Source of the DNA: Symsagittifera roscoffensis
Lineage: Eukaryota; Xenacoelomorpha; Acoela; Convolutidae
Reading direction: 5' to 3'
Assembly: GCF_963678635.1 (NCBI RefSeq)
Contig: NC_087063.1
Coordinates: 26,405,649 to 26,469,648 of the forward strand
DNA: 64,000 nucleotides
Shown: positions 1 to 11,426 of the stretch, piece by piece
Position numbering within the stretch: position 1 is the first letter of the stretch
Layout of the letters: each line of letters begins with the position of its first letter
The notes under the pieces: model-generated
Databases searched by the model: none
The model's input: only the letters and a program-made list of their open reading frames with translations
Told to the model about the DNA's origin: nothing
Position numbers and translations under genes: made by a program

Positions 1-1465
1 TCGCTTTTCAAATGATAAAAAATTAGACGACTAAGCTGATAACAAACTAGAACCGTTTAATGCGAATGAATATTTTAAGCGGTTATAAAAAAAATAAGAA
101 AACAAGAATAACCCGAAATTGGAGCTGGTAAATCTTAAACAACATTAAAAAATGTCCAGAAGACGGACTGGGACAAAACATCCTCAGCTATTTGCGTCCC
201 AAATTTTTCCATTTTAAATGGCGATATTCTTTCCAGCTCGTGAGGGCAATAAAAGTGGTTCAAAAAAATCGGGCAATGTCAATTTTCGGACTATTTTGTC
301 TAAGGCGCAGTTGTTCAGGACAAAAATTTTCATGCACTCAATTTCCAGCTGAATGTCTATTTAAAACCTAACGGGACCGTACGGATGCATTCATTCATAG
401 GCAAGTCCAAGCTACTCTCAGCATTTCGCATATTTTCTGCAAAAAAAATATTTGAAGCAATCAGAGTTTGCTCGATTTACGATTTCAGATTTTTAACTTA
501 CTCTCTCGAGTTTTTTTGGAACTTACACAACAACACGGTTCCTTTCAATGGTAACGTGAAGAATTGAGTACCTGCGCCAAAACGATACTACTTACATCAG
601 AACGCGAAGAGCTCGAATTTCTACTGCAAAATCCAAATTGTGCCAGTCCTTCTTCTCTGTAAGAATCCATAATTGAAGGTTCATTTAGAGTCGCCAAATG
701 GGGAATACACATGACAGCTCCTCCGAGCGATAAAACGAGCAGACTCACTCCCAGTATTCTGGGCTGAGATGTCCTTCCGCCGTAATAGGAGAGAGGGATG
801 ACAGCGAGAACTGCTGAGCTCGTTTCGAGGGAATTTTTTGGCTTTGAATTATCCTAGAAGCTTCATTCAAAATCTCTCCGTTTTAGAGCATCTATTTTTG
901 TATTAATTTGATTGCTTTTAGCATGCATGTCTTATTTAGGGCCTTCAATAATTTAAATTTTTAAAATATTTAAAATTGTTTTATGAACAAATGAAGTGAG
1001 GTGGGTTTCTCACTCCAATAAATACAAGTAGCAGGGTTGCAAACTGATTTGAGATCAGTACCCTTAGCCATTTGACGAATTACTTCAATTCAGGTAGATT
1101 ATAGGAATGGGATATATAGAATTGATCGCTTACATACTTTCTTCAAAATCAAAATTTTCCCTGAGATATCAAAGGATACAGAGATAAAAGACACTGTCTT
1201 CGAGCCAACTCCAAATCTTCTCTCTATGGAAGATAATGAAGCATTCACAAACCCATTGACCAAGGCGCCTTGGAAAAAACCAGCGATTGATATAAACGTG
1301 AGGAAACATAATGGTTTGTTGAGGCATTGCAAAAAATTTGGACGCCATTTCAGGCAACCGTATGAATAGGCAATTTCATTCATTTTCGTACGAGCTTTTT
1401 TGTTCACTAACTTCCGAGTATAAAGTCAGATTAAATCATGAACAAAAACTTACCTTCAGCTCATG
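1..1465. other. Gene-free AT-rich stretch
   Basis: I see no coding region, RNA gene or clear repeat here. The open frames on both strands are short, overlap each other and look like nothing I recognise. Confidence 0.5.
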
Positions 1466-2031
1466 CACTAGTGGACAAAATTTAACGCAAATTCTGGTTT
1501 TTTCTTTGCAAAATGACTAATTTTAAGGACCATTTTTAACACAATTTGATAAATTTACCAAAATTTTTACATCGATCAATTACAAGTGATCTGAACTACC
1601 CTCTATGAAAGTAGCAATTTTTAATTTGAAGTGCTTACAATTTTTCCGGGTCTGAAAATGCCAATTTTTACCATTTGTAATAAGTTTTCTATGGGAATGA
1701 ACACTTTTTCGAATAAGTGTAAAAGACAAATTTGATGATGCGACGTGAAACTTTTTTTTATTAAACGAGAAACTTGTGTTATTCAGTGTGACAACTTTCC
1801 TCAAGTCTGCTGTTTCTTATAAGGTCCAAATGGTAAAAATTGGCTTTTTCAGACCCGGAAAATATTGGAAAGATTAAATCAAAAATTGAGACTTTCAGAG
1901 ATGATCATTTGAAGTCGGTCGATGTAAAATTTTTTGTAAAATTTCAATTAACTATTGTCGAAAGTGGTCTTCGAAATTAGGCATTTTAGAAAGTTAAATG
2001 GTAAAGTTGCGTTTAATTTTGTCCACTAGTG
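1466..2031. mobile_element. MITE with long terminal inverted repeats (566 bp)
   Basis: Both ends carry the same inverted sequence, beginning CACTAGTGGACAAAATT and continuing for about 25 bases with one difference. Similarity between the two arms goes on inwards in blocks for about 200 bases, including a shared segment around TTTTCCGGGTCTGAAAA at 1640-1660 and its inverse at 1840-1860. The interior has no transposase frame, so this is a non-autonomous DNA transposon or a collapsed fold-back. No TA target duplication is evident at the edges, so the superfamily is not assigned. Confidence 0.75.
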
Positions 2032-2329
2032 TTTTTTTCTTGAATGCTAAAATGTTCGAAAAAGATTCAATCAAAGACTCAATTCTTAGTTTCGCAGATG
2101 CTCAACTATTCGATGATTAATAGCACTTTGTTAGCTTCAAAAATTATTATTAAATCAAAATAACACAGCAATAAGGCATTTGCTCCTTAGAATATGTAAA
2201 CGGGAGATAATTCCCATATTCCTTCCAATCAGGATATCATGAATCAGCTGGATCTAACTGTACTCTGTAGGATAACGGTGCGGCTCTGTACATATGTTTC
2301 AATTAATAAGTCACTTTTCAAAAATTAGG

Positions 2330-2640
2330 TTGGTTTTAACTTTAATTTGAAAAATATCCAACAGATAGTTGAAAAAGAGTCAATGAGCGCAAGTAAACAA
2401 AATGCAGACTTCAAAATCAAAGAAAAAATTGATGGCCCTAAAGCTCTTCAATTTCTAGAACAATTTATGATTGACGCTTGTTTATAAAATTAACCCAAAG
2501 TGACAAAAACTGAATCAATACGTAAATTTTTCATTAGGCTGGGAAATCTGAAAATTAAAATCTATCTTTGAAATCAGAAGTCGATGCCGTTTTTTATGAC
2601 CTTTACACCTTTTCTGGTCAAAAGTGGATTTTGCCTTCCT
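2330..2640. repeat. Dispersed repeat family R1, copy 1
   Basis: This copy shares ordered phrases with copies near 7640, 15590, 28480, 45410, 52800, 55820 and 57770. The common blocks are a 'caacagacagttggaaaag'-like start, a 'gaatttctagaacaatttatgattgac'-type middle and an 'aactggatcaata'-like later part. No coding potential survives across copies. The tRNA-like segment in the 52.7-kb copy suggests a SINE-related origin. Confidence 0.6.
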
Positions 2641-4030
2641 TTCAACAAAGGAAATGAACTGAACTGAAAAAAAAAAAAAAGCAAACCGCGAAAAAGACTT
2701 TACCTGAAAAACATTATCATCACGACCTTAATATGAGTCTGAACTAATTCGAAGAAATTTACCAAAATTTTTCTGGAATTTTGCGCCAAAAAACTAAGAA
2801 ATTACGGGAATTTCTTTTATGCCGGAAAATTTTATCACAGAATACGAGACGGGTGTTATACCAGCTATTCGAAAAACTTTCTTTGTTTCGCAACATTCTG
2901 GTTGTTGGTTTCACTATTCCCAGTGCATTTTGCGAAAAATTCAGGAATTTGGATTATATACTCTTGATAAGAACGATCAAAAGTTTCAAAATTTTTTTAG
3001 AAAAGTTTATAGATAGCCGTTCTTGCCAATCGGCGAACTCACTATGATGCTAGCAACTTATCAGGAGAAGTTCAAGAAGAAATCAACATAAACGAAAATT
3101 TTTGACTATTTATGGAATTTTTGGACCAATTCTTAGGGAAATGTGGAACGTTTTCGATCGACCTGTCGACATTAGAATAACAACGTTTGCGAAGGATGGA
3201 ATTCAGGCGGGAATAAAACTGTGGGCAAGTTTCGACCAAATTTTTGGAAAGTTGAAAAAATTATCAAATGAGGAATTGCTGTCTCGTCTACAAATATGAC
3301 GTGCGAACCGAGGGGAGTGCCCGCCTTTGAAAAAACGAAAGTTTTTAGGTCCGGATTGGAAAATTTTGAGGCTTAAATGCTTATACCTCGGCGGAAATTT
3401 TTCAGAATTCGAGTATTGCGACGGTATAGCCCTGATATGTCGAAAAACTCAATGAAAAACTCAGTTTGTTGGACTCATTTTATGTTAAATTTGTTACTTC
3501 CGCTGATTTTTGTTAATATGCTTTGATAAATATGCTGTGAATTGATAAAATTCAAAACTCTGCGTTTTTGAGCCTTTTTATTTGAATAAATAATGAAGCT
3601 TTCTGATTGGTCAATTTTTGAGTCTGCTTAAAAACCGGTCTGCTGAAATCCCTAGCACCGTAATTGCCATTTCTCCAGTGAACAATTTTACCACCAGATG
3701 AGCAATTTTATTTGCGAGTTTTCTCGGAAAAATGTAGGGTCATAATAACACACTATGCTCGCTAGCAAGGTTATACAACAATCTTTTCAATGGTTCAAGC
3801 GATAATTCGCTTAGCAAGTCCACCCCACTGGTACGTTTGAGATCATCAAAATCTAGCATCACCAACGCAGCAAAGTTGCTTCGACAAACAGATTTTGCAG
3901 ATAAACTACACCCTTACGCATGTTGGAGTTGAAAGACAAATAAAAAGAAAAAAATGAATGTAATTTATAAAGTAATTTAACCTCTCCTACTGGAATTTTC
4001 CAATATTTTTTCCAAATTTTAATTCTAAAA
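2641..4030. other. Gene-free stretch
   Basis: Nothing recognisable apart from short A-runs. The frames at 2781-3047 and 3102-3299 have no family features. Confidence 0.45.
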
Positions 4031-5010
4031 ACTTGCATTTTCTGAATATTGCAGACAGATGAATCAAGTTTATATTATTGGATTTGCATTTCTCTGCTCT
4101 AACGTTTCGAGTTATAAGTTTTGAAATAGCAAAAAACGTCTTATATCGGAAATAGTTTGAGCGATCATACGTCTGTAGGTGATAGTTATAACTACTCGGA
4201 ATACGCCGACATCACCCTACCAAAGAGCCAACAATTTCGAATTTTTTCGAAGTAGTGTCTTGGAGAATTCGCATTCATGAAAAGAAAAAACCGGCAATCT
4301 CGGAAACTAAAAGGTGCTGAGCAGTTACATTTCAAGTTCAGATATAAAACTTCTGAGAGTACCTTGACAGCACCTAACCATGAAGTTTTTTACATCTAAA
4401 TTATTGAACCTTATGAAGTTAATTATATCTAATTTTTCTAAAACGATTTTAAAAAAGCTTGAAAAACGTCATATCTGGCAGAAAAAAGTTTTGAGCTTTC
4501 ATACTTGGAGGCAGAATTTGCACCTTCTGAGAGTACCCTGACAGCGCCCCACATTGAGGCTGGTAGTTTTGAAGATTGCGAAGTTTTTGAAAATATCACG
4601 AAAATTGTCATATCTAGGAAACTAAAAGCATTTGAGACACCAGATTTGGAGACCAAATTGCGACCCTGAGAGAACTCTGACAGCTTCCAACTGTAGAATT
4701 GTCAAATTCACTACTTTCAAAGCTAAGTTTTGTGTCATTTCTCACACACTAAGAGAATACGGGCAGCCATATTTGAAGGCAAGAGGTGCAACTCTGGGGA
4801 TTATCCTGACAGCCCTCCACAATAGGGTTGGATATTTCATATTTTCAGAAGTTTGAGAAACACAATTTTAAAAAATAACAAATTCAGAAACAACGTCGTA
4901 TATCGTAAGCTAAAAAATTTTGAGTATTGATAATTAGAGGCCAATTTTGCAACCTTTAGAAAAACCTTGACATCGCTTTACCATGGATTGTTAACTTCAA
5001 ATTTGGTGAA
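4030..5010. repeat. Degenerate tandem array T1, block 1
   Basis: A unit of roughly 125-175 bases recurs. Each unit has a 'catatct-ggaaactaaaa' phrase, then 'ttggaggccaaatttgcaaccc', then 'gagagtaccctgacagc' (seen near 4356, 4531, 4670, 4795 and 4960) and a 'ccacaatggggttg'-like end. The same unit recurs near 12.1-12.9 kb and 16.0-16.15 kb. The irregular period and the stops argue against coding. Confidence 0.75.
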
Positions 5011-5087
5011 AAACGCTGAAACAAAAAACGTGTATGCATAGATGGATGATTGTATAGATTGATTCATCAGATTTTTATACTACCCAG

Positions 5088-5265
5088 ACTGGCCGTGCCC
5101 CTCATCACCCTGCCGTGTCTTGCCTTGCGCTGCCCCGCCTCGCTCTACCATGCCTTGCCTTACAACTTTTCGCCCTGTCCTGCACTGCCCCTCCACGCCT
5201 TGCCCTGAGCTTCCCTACATTGCCATGCCCATCCTAGCCCTGCTCTGCCTAACCTTGCCTTGTAA
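5088..5265. repeat. Degenerate (TGCCY)n pentanucleotide repeat
   Basis: The stretch is dominated by variants of TGCCC, TGCCT and TGCCT-TGCC. It is strongly C/T-rich on the plus strand and ends as sharply as it begins, against AT-rich flanks. It is a diverged microsatellite or minisatellite. Confidence 0.85.
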
Positions 5266-5539
5266 ATATTGTACCCAAAGACTTTAAGAAAACAGCAGTT
5301 TTATACCTTCTAGAAAATAACAACTTTACCGATGTTTGGCTGTCCGGTGAGAACACATAATAGTATAGAAAATGCTATACTAATATAAACTCTATTGTTC
5401 AATACTCTTTTCAATTCTGTTTTTGTTCAAACCTTAACCGAAATGCCTTTTTAACGTAAGATTTGAATCAAATTTCAACTAAATGACTGAACCTAAACAA
5501 AAAATCCAAATTTCTGATCTTCTAGTTTTTTAACCAATT

Positions 5540-6373
5540 TTTATTCAAACTGAAACAAAAAGGTGTACCAACGAGTCTTGTTTTTTTTTAGTAAAACAGT
5601 TCAAATCCAGACGCAATATTTCCAAACGATAATTCCCTCAACCAGGATGCTTTGACGCCGCAATTACCGCGAGACAAAAATACTTCGTAGAAATTTTTAA
5701 GAAATTGTGCAGTGGCAAACAAATTCACCGATCATGAACCCAAAAGAAACGTTTAGACAATCCCGAAAACACCCGTGGAAAAAACTTACACAATAGAACA
5801 AACTTTTTAGAATTTGATCAAATTTTTTCACTCTATCTTTAAATTTGAAAGTAAAATAGTTTTGATTAATTAAATTCTTACCAAAATAACATCGGATTAC
5901 TACCCTTGGTCTGGACAGACAATTTCTCACAGACTCTCTTTTTCAATCCTTCCTTCAACATCTTCCCGCAAATTTTGTATGGAAGAAATGAAAAAGATTC
6001 ATAAAATAGAAATCCCCCCGTCTTGGTATAATTTAACAATAGAAGAACAGTTGTGTCTGTGACCTATAAACTTTTCATTTAAATTATCCTTTTGAATTTA
6101 TCCGTGAGTATAAATATGAGTATAACTACTCTAGGACCAGATCGATGATAAAACTAGAACTGAGACTAATACTTTAGTAACTACCTGGAACAAAACGTTC
6201 TATCAACGAGCATTTTTTCTTTTCAAATGCAAATGCGATATTTCCAAATGCCACACAACAATTATAGCCAGACACGAAAGATCTTCGAAGAAATCAATGA
6301 CAGATTTTGCAGAGGCCAATAAATTCAGCGGACATAAACCCAAAGAACCGTGTAAATAATCCGGAAAATACTA
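5540..6373. repeat. Two direct copies of a dispersed repeat
   Basis: The stretch at about 5560-5790 resembles that at about 6200-6373. Both contain a 'gcgatatttccaaa' phrase, then 'cacgaaagat/cttcg-agaaat', then 'aaacccaaagaa-cg' followed by 'aatccggaaaa-ac'. Nothing coding is seen. Confidence 0.55.
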
Positions 6374-6448
6374 GTGAAAAAAAATCAGAAACCAAAAAAA
6401 AGATGATTCAGTGAAAAAAAAATCAGAAACCAAAAAAAAGATGATTCA
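6374..6448. repeat. 37-bp tandem duplication
   Basis: A unit starting GTGAAAAAAAATCAGAAACC is present twice back to back (6374-6410 and 6411-6448). The copies differ only by one A in a homopolymer, so the duplication looks recent. Confidence 0.9.
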
Positions 6449-6887
6449 GTGCATCGGAGAATCTCAGCACGAAGTTAATTTTTAATGGTTTTTTTCTTCT
6501 AAATTTTTTGAGAGTAATTTAGCCGTTTTAACAGCGTGGCCCGCTAGCTATTCATGCCTTTATCAAAGTTTTTATTCAAGCTAATAACAGAGTTACACGA
6601 ATATCAACGAAACTACTTCCACCATTCTATGACGAGCAGATGACAAAATCAAAACCGAAAACTTCAAAACAGCAAATTACTGCACGTGATAAAAAGCACT
6701 TGATATTGATTCAGAAGGTTAAAAACTTGCACTGTTTAAAAGGACAGCAGTTTTTTACAGGTTTGTTTTACAATAAAAATCATTTAAACCTCACAAACTG
6801 CCAAATTTAAATCACAAACACAAGTTCAAAAATTGTAGTTTCCACAAAAAACAGTGATTTTCCACAATAACAAAACCGTGACAACGC

Positions 6888-6893
6888 TTTATT
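6888..6893 (-). terminator. Poly(A) signal for the Emi1-like gene
   Basis: AATAAA lies on the minus strand about 96 bases past the stop codon at 6989. It is the first good signal downstream of the last exon, implying a 3' UTR of roughly 110-130 bases. Confidence 0.55.
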
Positions 6894-6988
6894 TTATACT
6901 TCTTTGCTAAATCTATGGAGATTAGTTCATCTTGTCAATTTCTTTGTAGCTTTCATTTAAACAGGAATATTTTTCATCGTTCAATTTT

Positions 6989-9900
6989 TCACAATCTACG
7001 TAAGCTTTTCCTAGCTTTTTTCGAACAGAGACTGAGGCTGGACGAATTAGATTTGGTTTTGCACAGGTTTGTTCCACCTGAGTCGGTAGTCATTGCATTG
7101 CCCTCTGAGCCAGTTGAATTGAGACTTCTCGAACTGCTTCTGAACTTGGAAGGAGACACAAAGTCATCCAACACAACCTAGAGAGAATCAAAAACATCCT
7201 ACTGTCCTAGATTGAATTTATATAAAAAAAAAACAAATTACATGCGGTTTTACAAGATTATTCGATGGCGTTCAACAATGCCAAATTAAAAAAGAGTTTA
7301 ACACTGTCAAAAAAGAGGATTTTGAGAACTGTCGAACAAAATTTTTTTTTTCGGCACTATTGAACGCGCCTGGAGTACAAAAAGGCCGAAGTACAACAGC
7401 GTCGTAAAAAATTGTTGTGTTGTTGAACAGTGCCAAAAATCATCAATTTTCGGCAACTGTTAAACAATTTTTCATTTTCGGCACTGTTGCCTTTCGGCAG
7501 TGTTGAACTGCCCCCATTGTACATGAGAATCATCTATATATACTCACATACAAATTAGTTGCTCATCGATTCTCTTTCTAAATATACGGGGGGAGTAAAA
7601 AAAAAGAGGGAGTAAATTCAAATATAAACAGGAGTTCGGAAGTGAAAAACATAGACAACAGACCGTTAAAAAAACTTTCAGTGAACTCAGGAAAACAGAA
7701 AAACAACCCTTTAAAGCTCTTTAAATTTCAAGAATATTTTATTATTGACACTTTTTTTGCAAAAAAAAAATCGAATTTGAGAAAATTGGATGAAGAACTT
7801 TTTTCCACTGTGAAATCTAGAAACCCGAAACTAAAAATCGTTCAAACTTTTTGCGCCGTTTCAATTTTTTAACTAGAGCGTAATTTGCCTCCTTTTAGGA
7901 AGCGGATTTAAATTGAAGTAAAAAAGGATAGCCGGTTGCAGTGCAAGTAGCACAGAATGTTCCGACCACATTCATATAAAAAACACAAAGAAGGTTTTTT
8001 TTTCTCTTCATATTGGTGTCATTTCTTGTGCGTGTTGGGATGAGAGAAGTATACACATGCGTAGAAAATTAGGCATAATCGAAAACGGTTGTCTTCGAAG
8101 TAAGAACAAATAAAAAATAAGAAAAAAAATAAAATCGTTTCTAGCTTTTTTGCACAGACATTTTTTATTGGCAAGGAAGCGCTAAATGAAGCTTCCAAAA
8201 CAAATCTATTTAATCTATTTTTTCAACTAAAAGACCAGTATCCATATAAAGAACGTTATTCGATCGCTGTAACCGATCGAAATAATTAAACTCAAAAACG
8301 TTTAACCGGTTTTTCTCGACCTGGGACAACTTTTTGAAAAAGTTTTCAAGTCGTTCATTAAATCAAGACTGATAGGGCTTCAATATGATATCACCCGACC
8401 CATTCCAATGATTATTTGCGGTACCTGAGTTTGAGTGGAGAACAAAAACTAAAACACCTGAATACCAAGTTCCTCCTCGTTTTCAATGGTCAGAACATTG
8501 AAAAATCAAACTCAACTTGATGCATGGAATGAAATACTCATCCGAAATAGTTTTGAACAAATTTAAAGATTTCTTCCTGAAACAAAAAAAAAACTGCAAA
8601 ACCTCAAGCAGTGTCTGAACGCTGTTTATCACGTTTAAAAATTGCTGTTCAAAAAATTTAGAACTTAATTGAAATGTGCCATAAAATGAGAAAAACCAAT
8701 GAGATGACCAGTCTTAGTAGTGACGCATACATCCAGTTTTTGACGGATGTTCTAGATAAGCCTGGAAACCTAACTAATAAATGCTAGAGAATATGAACAC
8801 AGATCTTGTGGAATGAGCAGAACTTACCACCTGTCGACAACGATCAGCACCATGATAGGGTGAGTCACACTTGTTGCAAAAATGATAGCCACACATCTCA
8901 CCCTCGCATTTACCCTCATCTTTAATTGCCAACACAATCGCCCGGCCACAACACGAAGGACACTTGACCACTTTATCCTCTCTAGAAGCTCGAGAATCCC
9001 TCGCGAAAACAGCCCATGTGGATACACTCGAAGTGCTTGCAGATGACTGATTCAGCGAACGATTTGAATTTTTTCCTTCTTTTTCATTGCTAGTAGAACA
9101 CTCGTTTAAGTTCGTGTTCGAAAGCGAAGATGGTTTTAGAAAATAATCCGATAGTCTTCCAGATCTATCCGCGTCGTTCGTTTCTGAAAAGCTGCGCAGT
9201 GAACTTGAACTTTGATTCAAGTTCAATTTCATTTTCATTTTTCCACTCATAGGAAATGGAGAAGTGTTTTCAATGTCCTCATGATAAGCGGACATTTTCA
9301 TCTTCTCCGATATTATCTCACGCTCAAAAATTACCTTTCTTCCCAACACTTCAGTTATCACAGCATTGTACCATTTTGAGTTCACAAGTGCGCAATTAAA
9401 CAAATCTTCGTTTGACAGGTACTGCAAAACTATGTTTTCCAACCCACCGCGCAGCGAAAACTCGTGAACAAAATCAATATGTGACATTCCTACACGTGAA
9501 CACTTCAGTGCTTTGAGCTTCCCGTCAGCATTCAAATTTTCTTCTAAAATATTATTTATCAGAGCTTGTTGGCCTTTCTTTTGTGGCGAGCAGGCTAACG
9601 GCAGCCTGAATAGAGTGTTCGTCTTTCCGAGTAGTCGGTTAAATGTAGTAGGCTTCGTAAATCCCTCGCATGAAGGCAACTGTGTTTCGACTGATTGGTC
9701 TGTCGGCTGTAGGAACAGTACTCGTTTCGCTTTCTGTGTCTCTAATGGTGTACTTTGTTTCAATGCTTCTGGACTGGTGTTGCTGCTTGACACCAAATTT
9801 AGATGCGATCCTAAATTAGCTTTCTTCTGAGCTGGCGAAGATCTAGGCGACATACGGCTAAATGACGCCAAGAGGTAATGCATCGCATTCTTGCCTCCAC

Positions 9901-10165
9901 TCTTCATTGGACTTTTCCCGTTCAGAGCGAAATCATTATTCTCATATTTGGACGGCGTCTTGTTAATCAAGTCATACTTTCGTTTGGAGTCGTTCGAAAT
10001 GAAGCTTTCGGATAATTGTTCAGATAGAGACTCGGAGAAATTGCTGTTCTGTGTTTGGTATCCACTTTCATTGCTACTTTGATAGCTGAGTGTCATTTTA
10101 TCATCGGGCGAATTTCGAGAATCTTTGTTTATATTAATATTTTTCTCTATATTATCTGGTTCCAT
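6989..10165 (-). CDS. FBXO5: Emi1/FBXO5-like APC/C inhibitor (F-box, zinc-binding region, RL tail)
   Basis: Emi1-family proteins inhibit the anaphase-promoting complex during S and G2. Exon 1 runs 10165-8828 and exon 2 runs 7177-6989; the GT-AG intron is 8827-7178 and keeps phase 0, giving 508 residues. The N-terminal 230 residues are Ser-rich with many SP/TP sites. An E-S-G-Y-Q-T stretch at 33-38 resembles the beta-TrCP degron (DSGxxS) of vertebrate Emi1. An F-box-like domain spans about 234-282. A complete zinc-binding region has ligands C402, C405, C420, C425, C430, C433, H438 and C443. Exon 2 ends in KKARKSLRRL, matching the LRRL tail known from Emi1/Emi2. The first ATG is at 10165; the frame stays open upstream with no better Met. 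Vertebrate Emi2 (FBXO43) shares this layout, so the paralogue is less certain than the family. Confidence 0.87.
7267..7371. mobile_element. Short MITE-B copy with GGCGTTCAACAATGCC-type ends
   Basis: The left end reads GGCGTTCAACAATGCC and the right end is the inverse of GCGTTCAATAGTGCCGAA. They enclose about 70 bases of A-rich DNA. Related termini occur at 32113-32133 and 32217-32240. The next 140 bases (to 7520) repeat the phrases 'gttgaacagtgcc' and 'cggcactgttg' and are probably further broken copies. Confidence 0.6.
7640..7870. repeat. Dispersed repeat family R1, copy 2
   Basis: It contains the 'ttaaagctctttaaatttcaagaat', 'attgacactttttt' and 'gagaaaa-tggat' blocks found in the other R1 copies. 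It lies inside the Emi1-like intron. A 76-codon open frame across it is not conserved in other copies. Confidence 0.6.
7930..8520. mobile_element. MITE-A copy 1 (left end intact, right end not found)
   Basis: It begins AGCCGGTTGCAGTGCAAGTAG and continues CACAGAATGTTCCGACCAC, the terminal repeat of the family. Interior blocks ('gggcttcaatatgatatcac', 'gcggtacctgagtt', 'gttcctcctcgttttcaatgg') match the complete copy at 24938-25692 in order. Confidence 0.8.
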
Positions 10166-10199
10166 GATCTCATGCAAGACGATCTCGACTCATTGCAAG

Positions 10200-10212
10200 C
10201 CTGAAAAGTCAT
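10200..10212 (-). promoter_or_regulatory. Possible 3' splice site just upstream of the Emi1-like start
   Basis: The minus strand reads GACTTTTCAG ending at 10201, 36 bases before the start ATG. It could be the acceptor of a 5' UTR intron or a spliced-leader trans-splice site. No upstream exon was recognised. Confidence 0.3.
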
Positions 10213-10788
10213 ATCAGCTTTTAAAGCTAAATTATTGGCTATTTTGGCACAACGAATTCGAGACAAAAATCATTCGATTTTGCTCACTATTTTACCCCTA
10301 TTTCGATTTTCAGAAACTCAACTTTGGCTGCCACATTTTCGGCCACACTTTAAAATAATTTTCAGATAATATATTTAATCGAAATTCCTAATGTATGTAA
10401 TATATAAATACGAGTAATAAAGATACGAACGCGATCCAAATTTAATTGTTCCGACTTTCGAAGAAAACGAAATATTTATGCTTGAATAGTCAGTCAATTT
10501 TCGGCGATCGAAATAGTTTTTGACAAAATTTTTTTTATACCCCCTTGAAAAAATTGACTCCCTGAAATCAAACATAAAGAGATTTTTTACCTCGGATCAT
10601 TTTTTGCTAAGTTCTGGGATTTGAAAATTGCCAATCTAACCATGCTCTGGACTAATTTAGGCGCTCGTTGAAAATTTTATTCATAATGCTGAAAACGCAA
10701 CGCGAATTAGTTAGGCGTAGCGAATTATCCCGCACAACAAAATTGTTCCAAATTCAAATGAGGCTACCTAAGCGGTCATATTAATTTC
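10203..10788. other. Gene-free upstream region of the Emi1-like gene
   Basis: It is AT-rich, with no recognisable coding. Any promoter of the Emi1-like gene should lie here, but I see no clear TATA or E2F-type site. Confidence 0.4.
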
Positions 10789-11160
10789 GTACGACTCAAA
10801 ACTTTACACTTGATCTTTGATTTTGTCCAAAATCGATAGTTTTTCTTTATTTTTTTTCCCAAAAACTATTCTATATGAATTAAAGGGGCAGTCGGAACAT
10901 TCAGGGCTTTGCCCTGATACACGACCAGTCTTGTTGCAGTTAAGGCAAGCTAACTAGTCTTATTAACTCCCTATACGACTCAAATTTTCACCCTTGAATC
11001 TGATATCATCAACCTAAAATTCTTAGTTTGTCAATACTTCATTAACCAAAAACTATTCGAGACCATTTAATAGGCAGTTGGAACATTCAGGGCTTTGCCC
11101 TGATACGAACAGTCTTCTTTTACTTATAATAAACATATACATATCTCCTGAAGTACATAT
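10789..11160. repeat. 186-bp direct repeat with a conserved small hairpin
   Basis: Two adjacent copies share 'acgactcaaa-tttacacttga', 'ccaaaaactattc' and an exactly conserved block GGAACATTCAGGGCTTTGCC. The hairpin CAGGGCTTTGCCCTG sits at 10902-10916 and again at 11088-11102, 186 bases apart. The rest of the unit has diverged much more than the hairpin block. Confidence 0.75.
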
Positions 11161-11426
11161 CTCCGTAAAAGAGGAAAGTCCTATCGCTAAGCGATAGATG
11201 ACACAAAAAGTTACTAACTATGAAATTTGATTCTTTCTCTGTACTTGGGAAAAAAAAATCAAGAACGCTCGCTCCAGAAAAAAAAACTTGTCCAAATCCT
11301 TACGTCATTTCAGTTTAAAATGAGATATTCGATGAAATTGGGATGCATATTTTTGCGCATGCTCCAGGGATTTATTCTAGATCCACTTTTTTATACATTT
11401 GGGTTCCTTTACTCATTTCTTGGCTA

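Larger units (their letters stand above)
7178..8827 (-). other. Intron of the Emi1-like gene, filled with mobile-element remnants
   Basis: The donor is GTAAGT at 8827-8822 and the acceptor is a pyrimidine-rich TCTCTCTAG ending at 7178. An alternative donor three bases upstream also preserves phase. The 1650 bases hold a MITE-A copy (about 7930-8520), an R1 repeat copy (about 7640-7870) and MITE-B material (7267-7520), leaving little unique sequence. Confidence 0.75.

Noticed and set aside
8714-8761. A nearby short last exon for the Emi1-like gene (acceptor at 8762, 15 codons and a stop)
   Set aside because: It would give a tail without the family's RL ending. The exon at 7177-6989 is in phase and ends in SLRRL, so it is preferred.
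10166-10177. A longer start for the Emi1-like protein at 10177
   Set aside because: The codon there is TTG. The first ATG in frame is at 10165.
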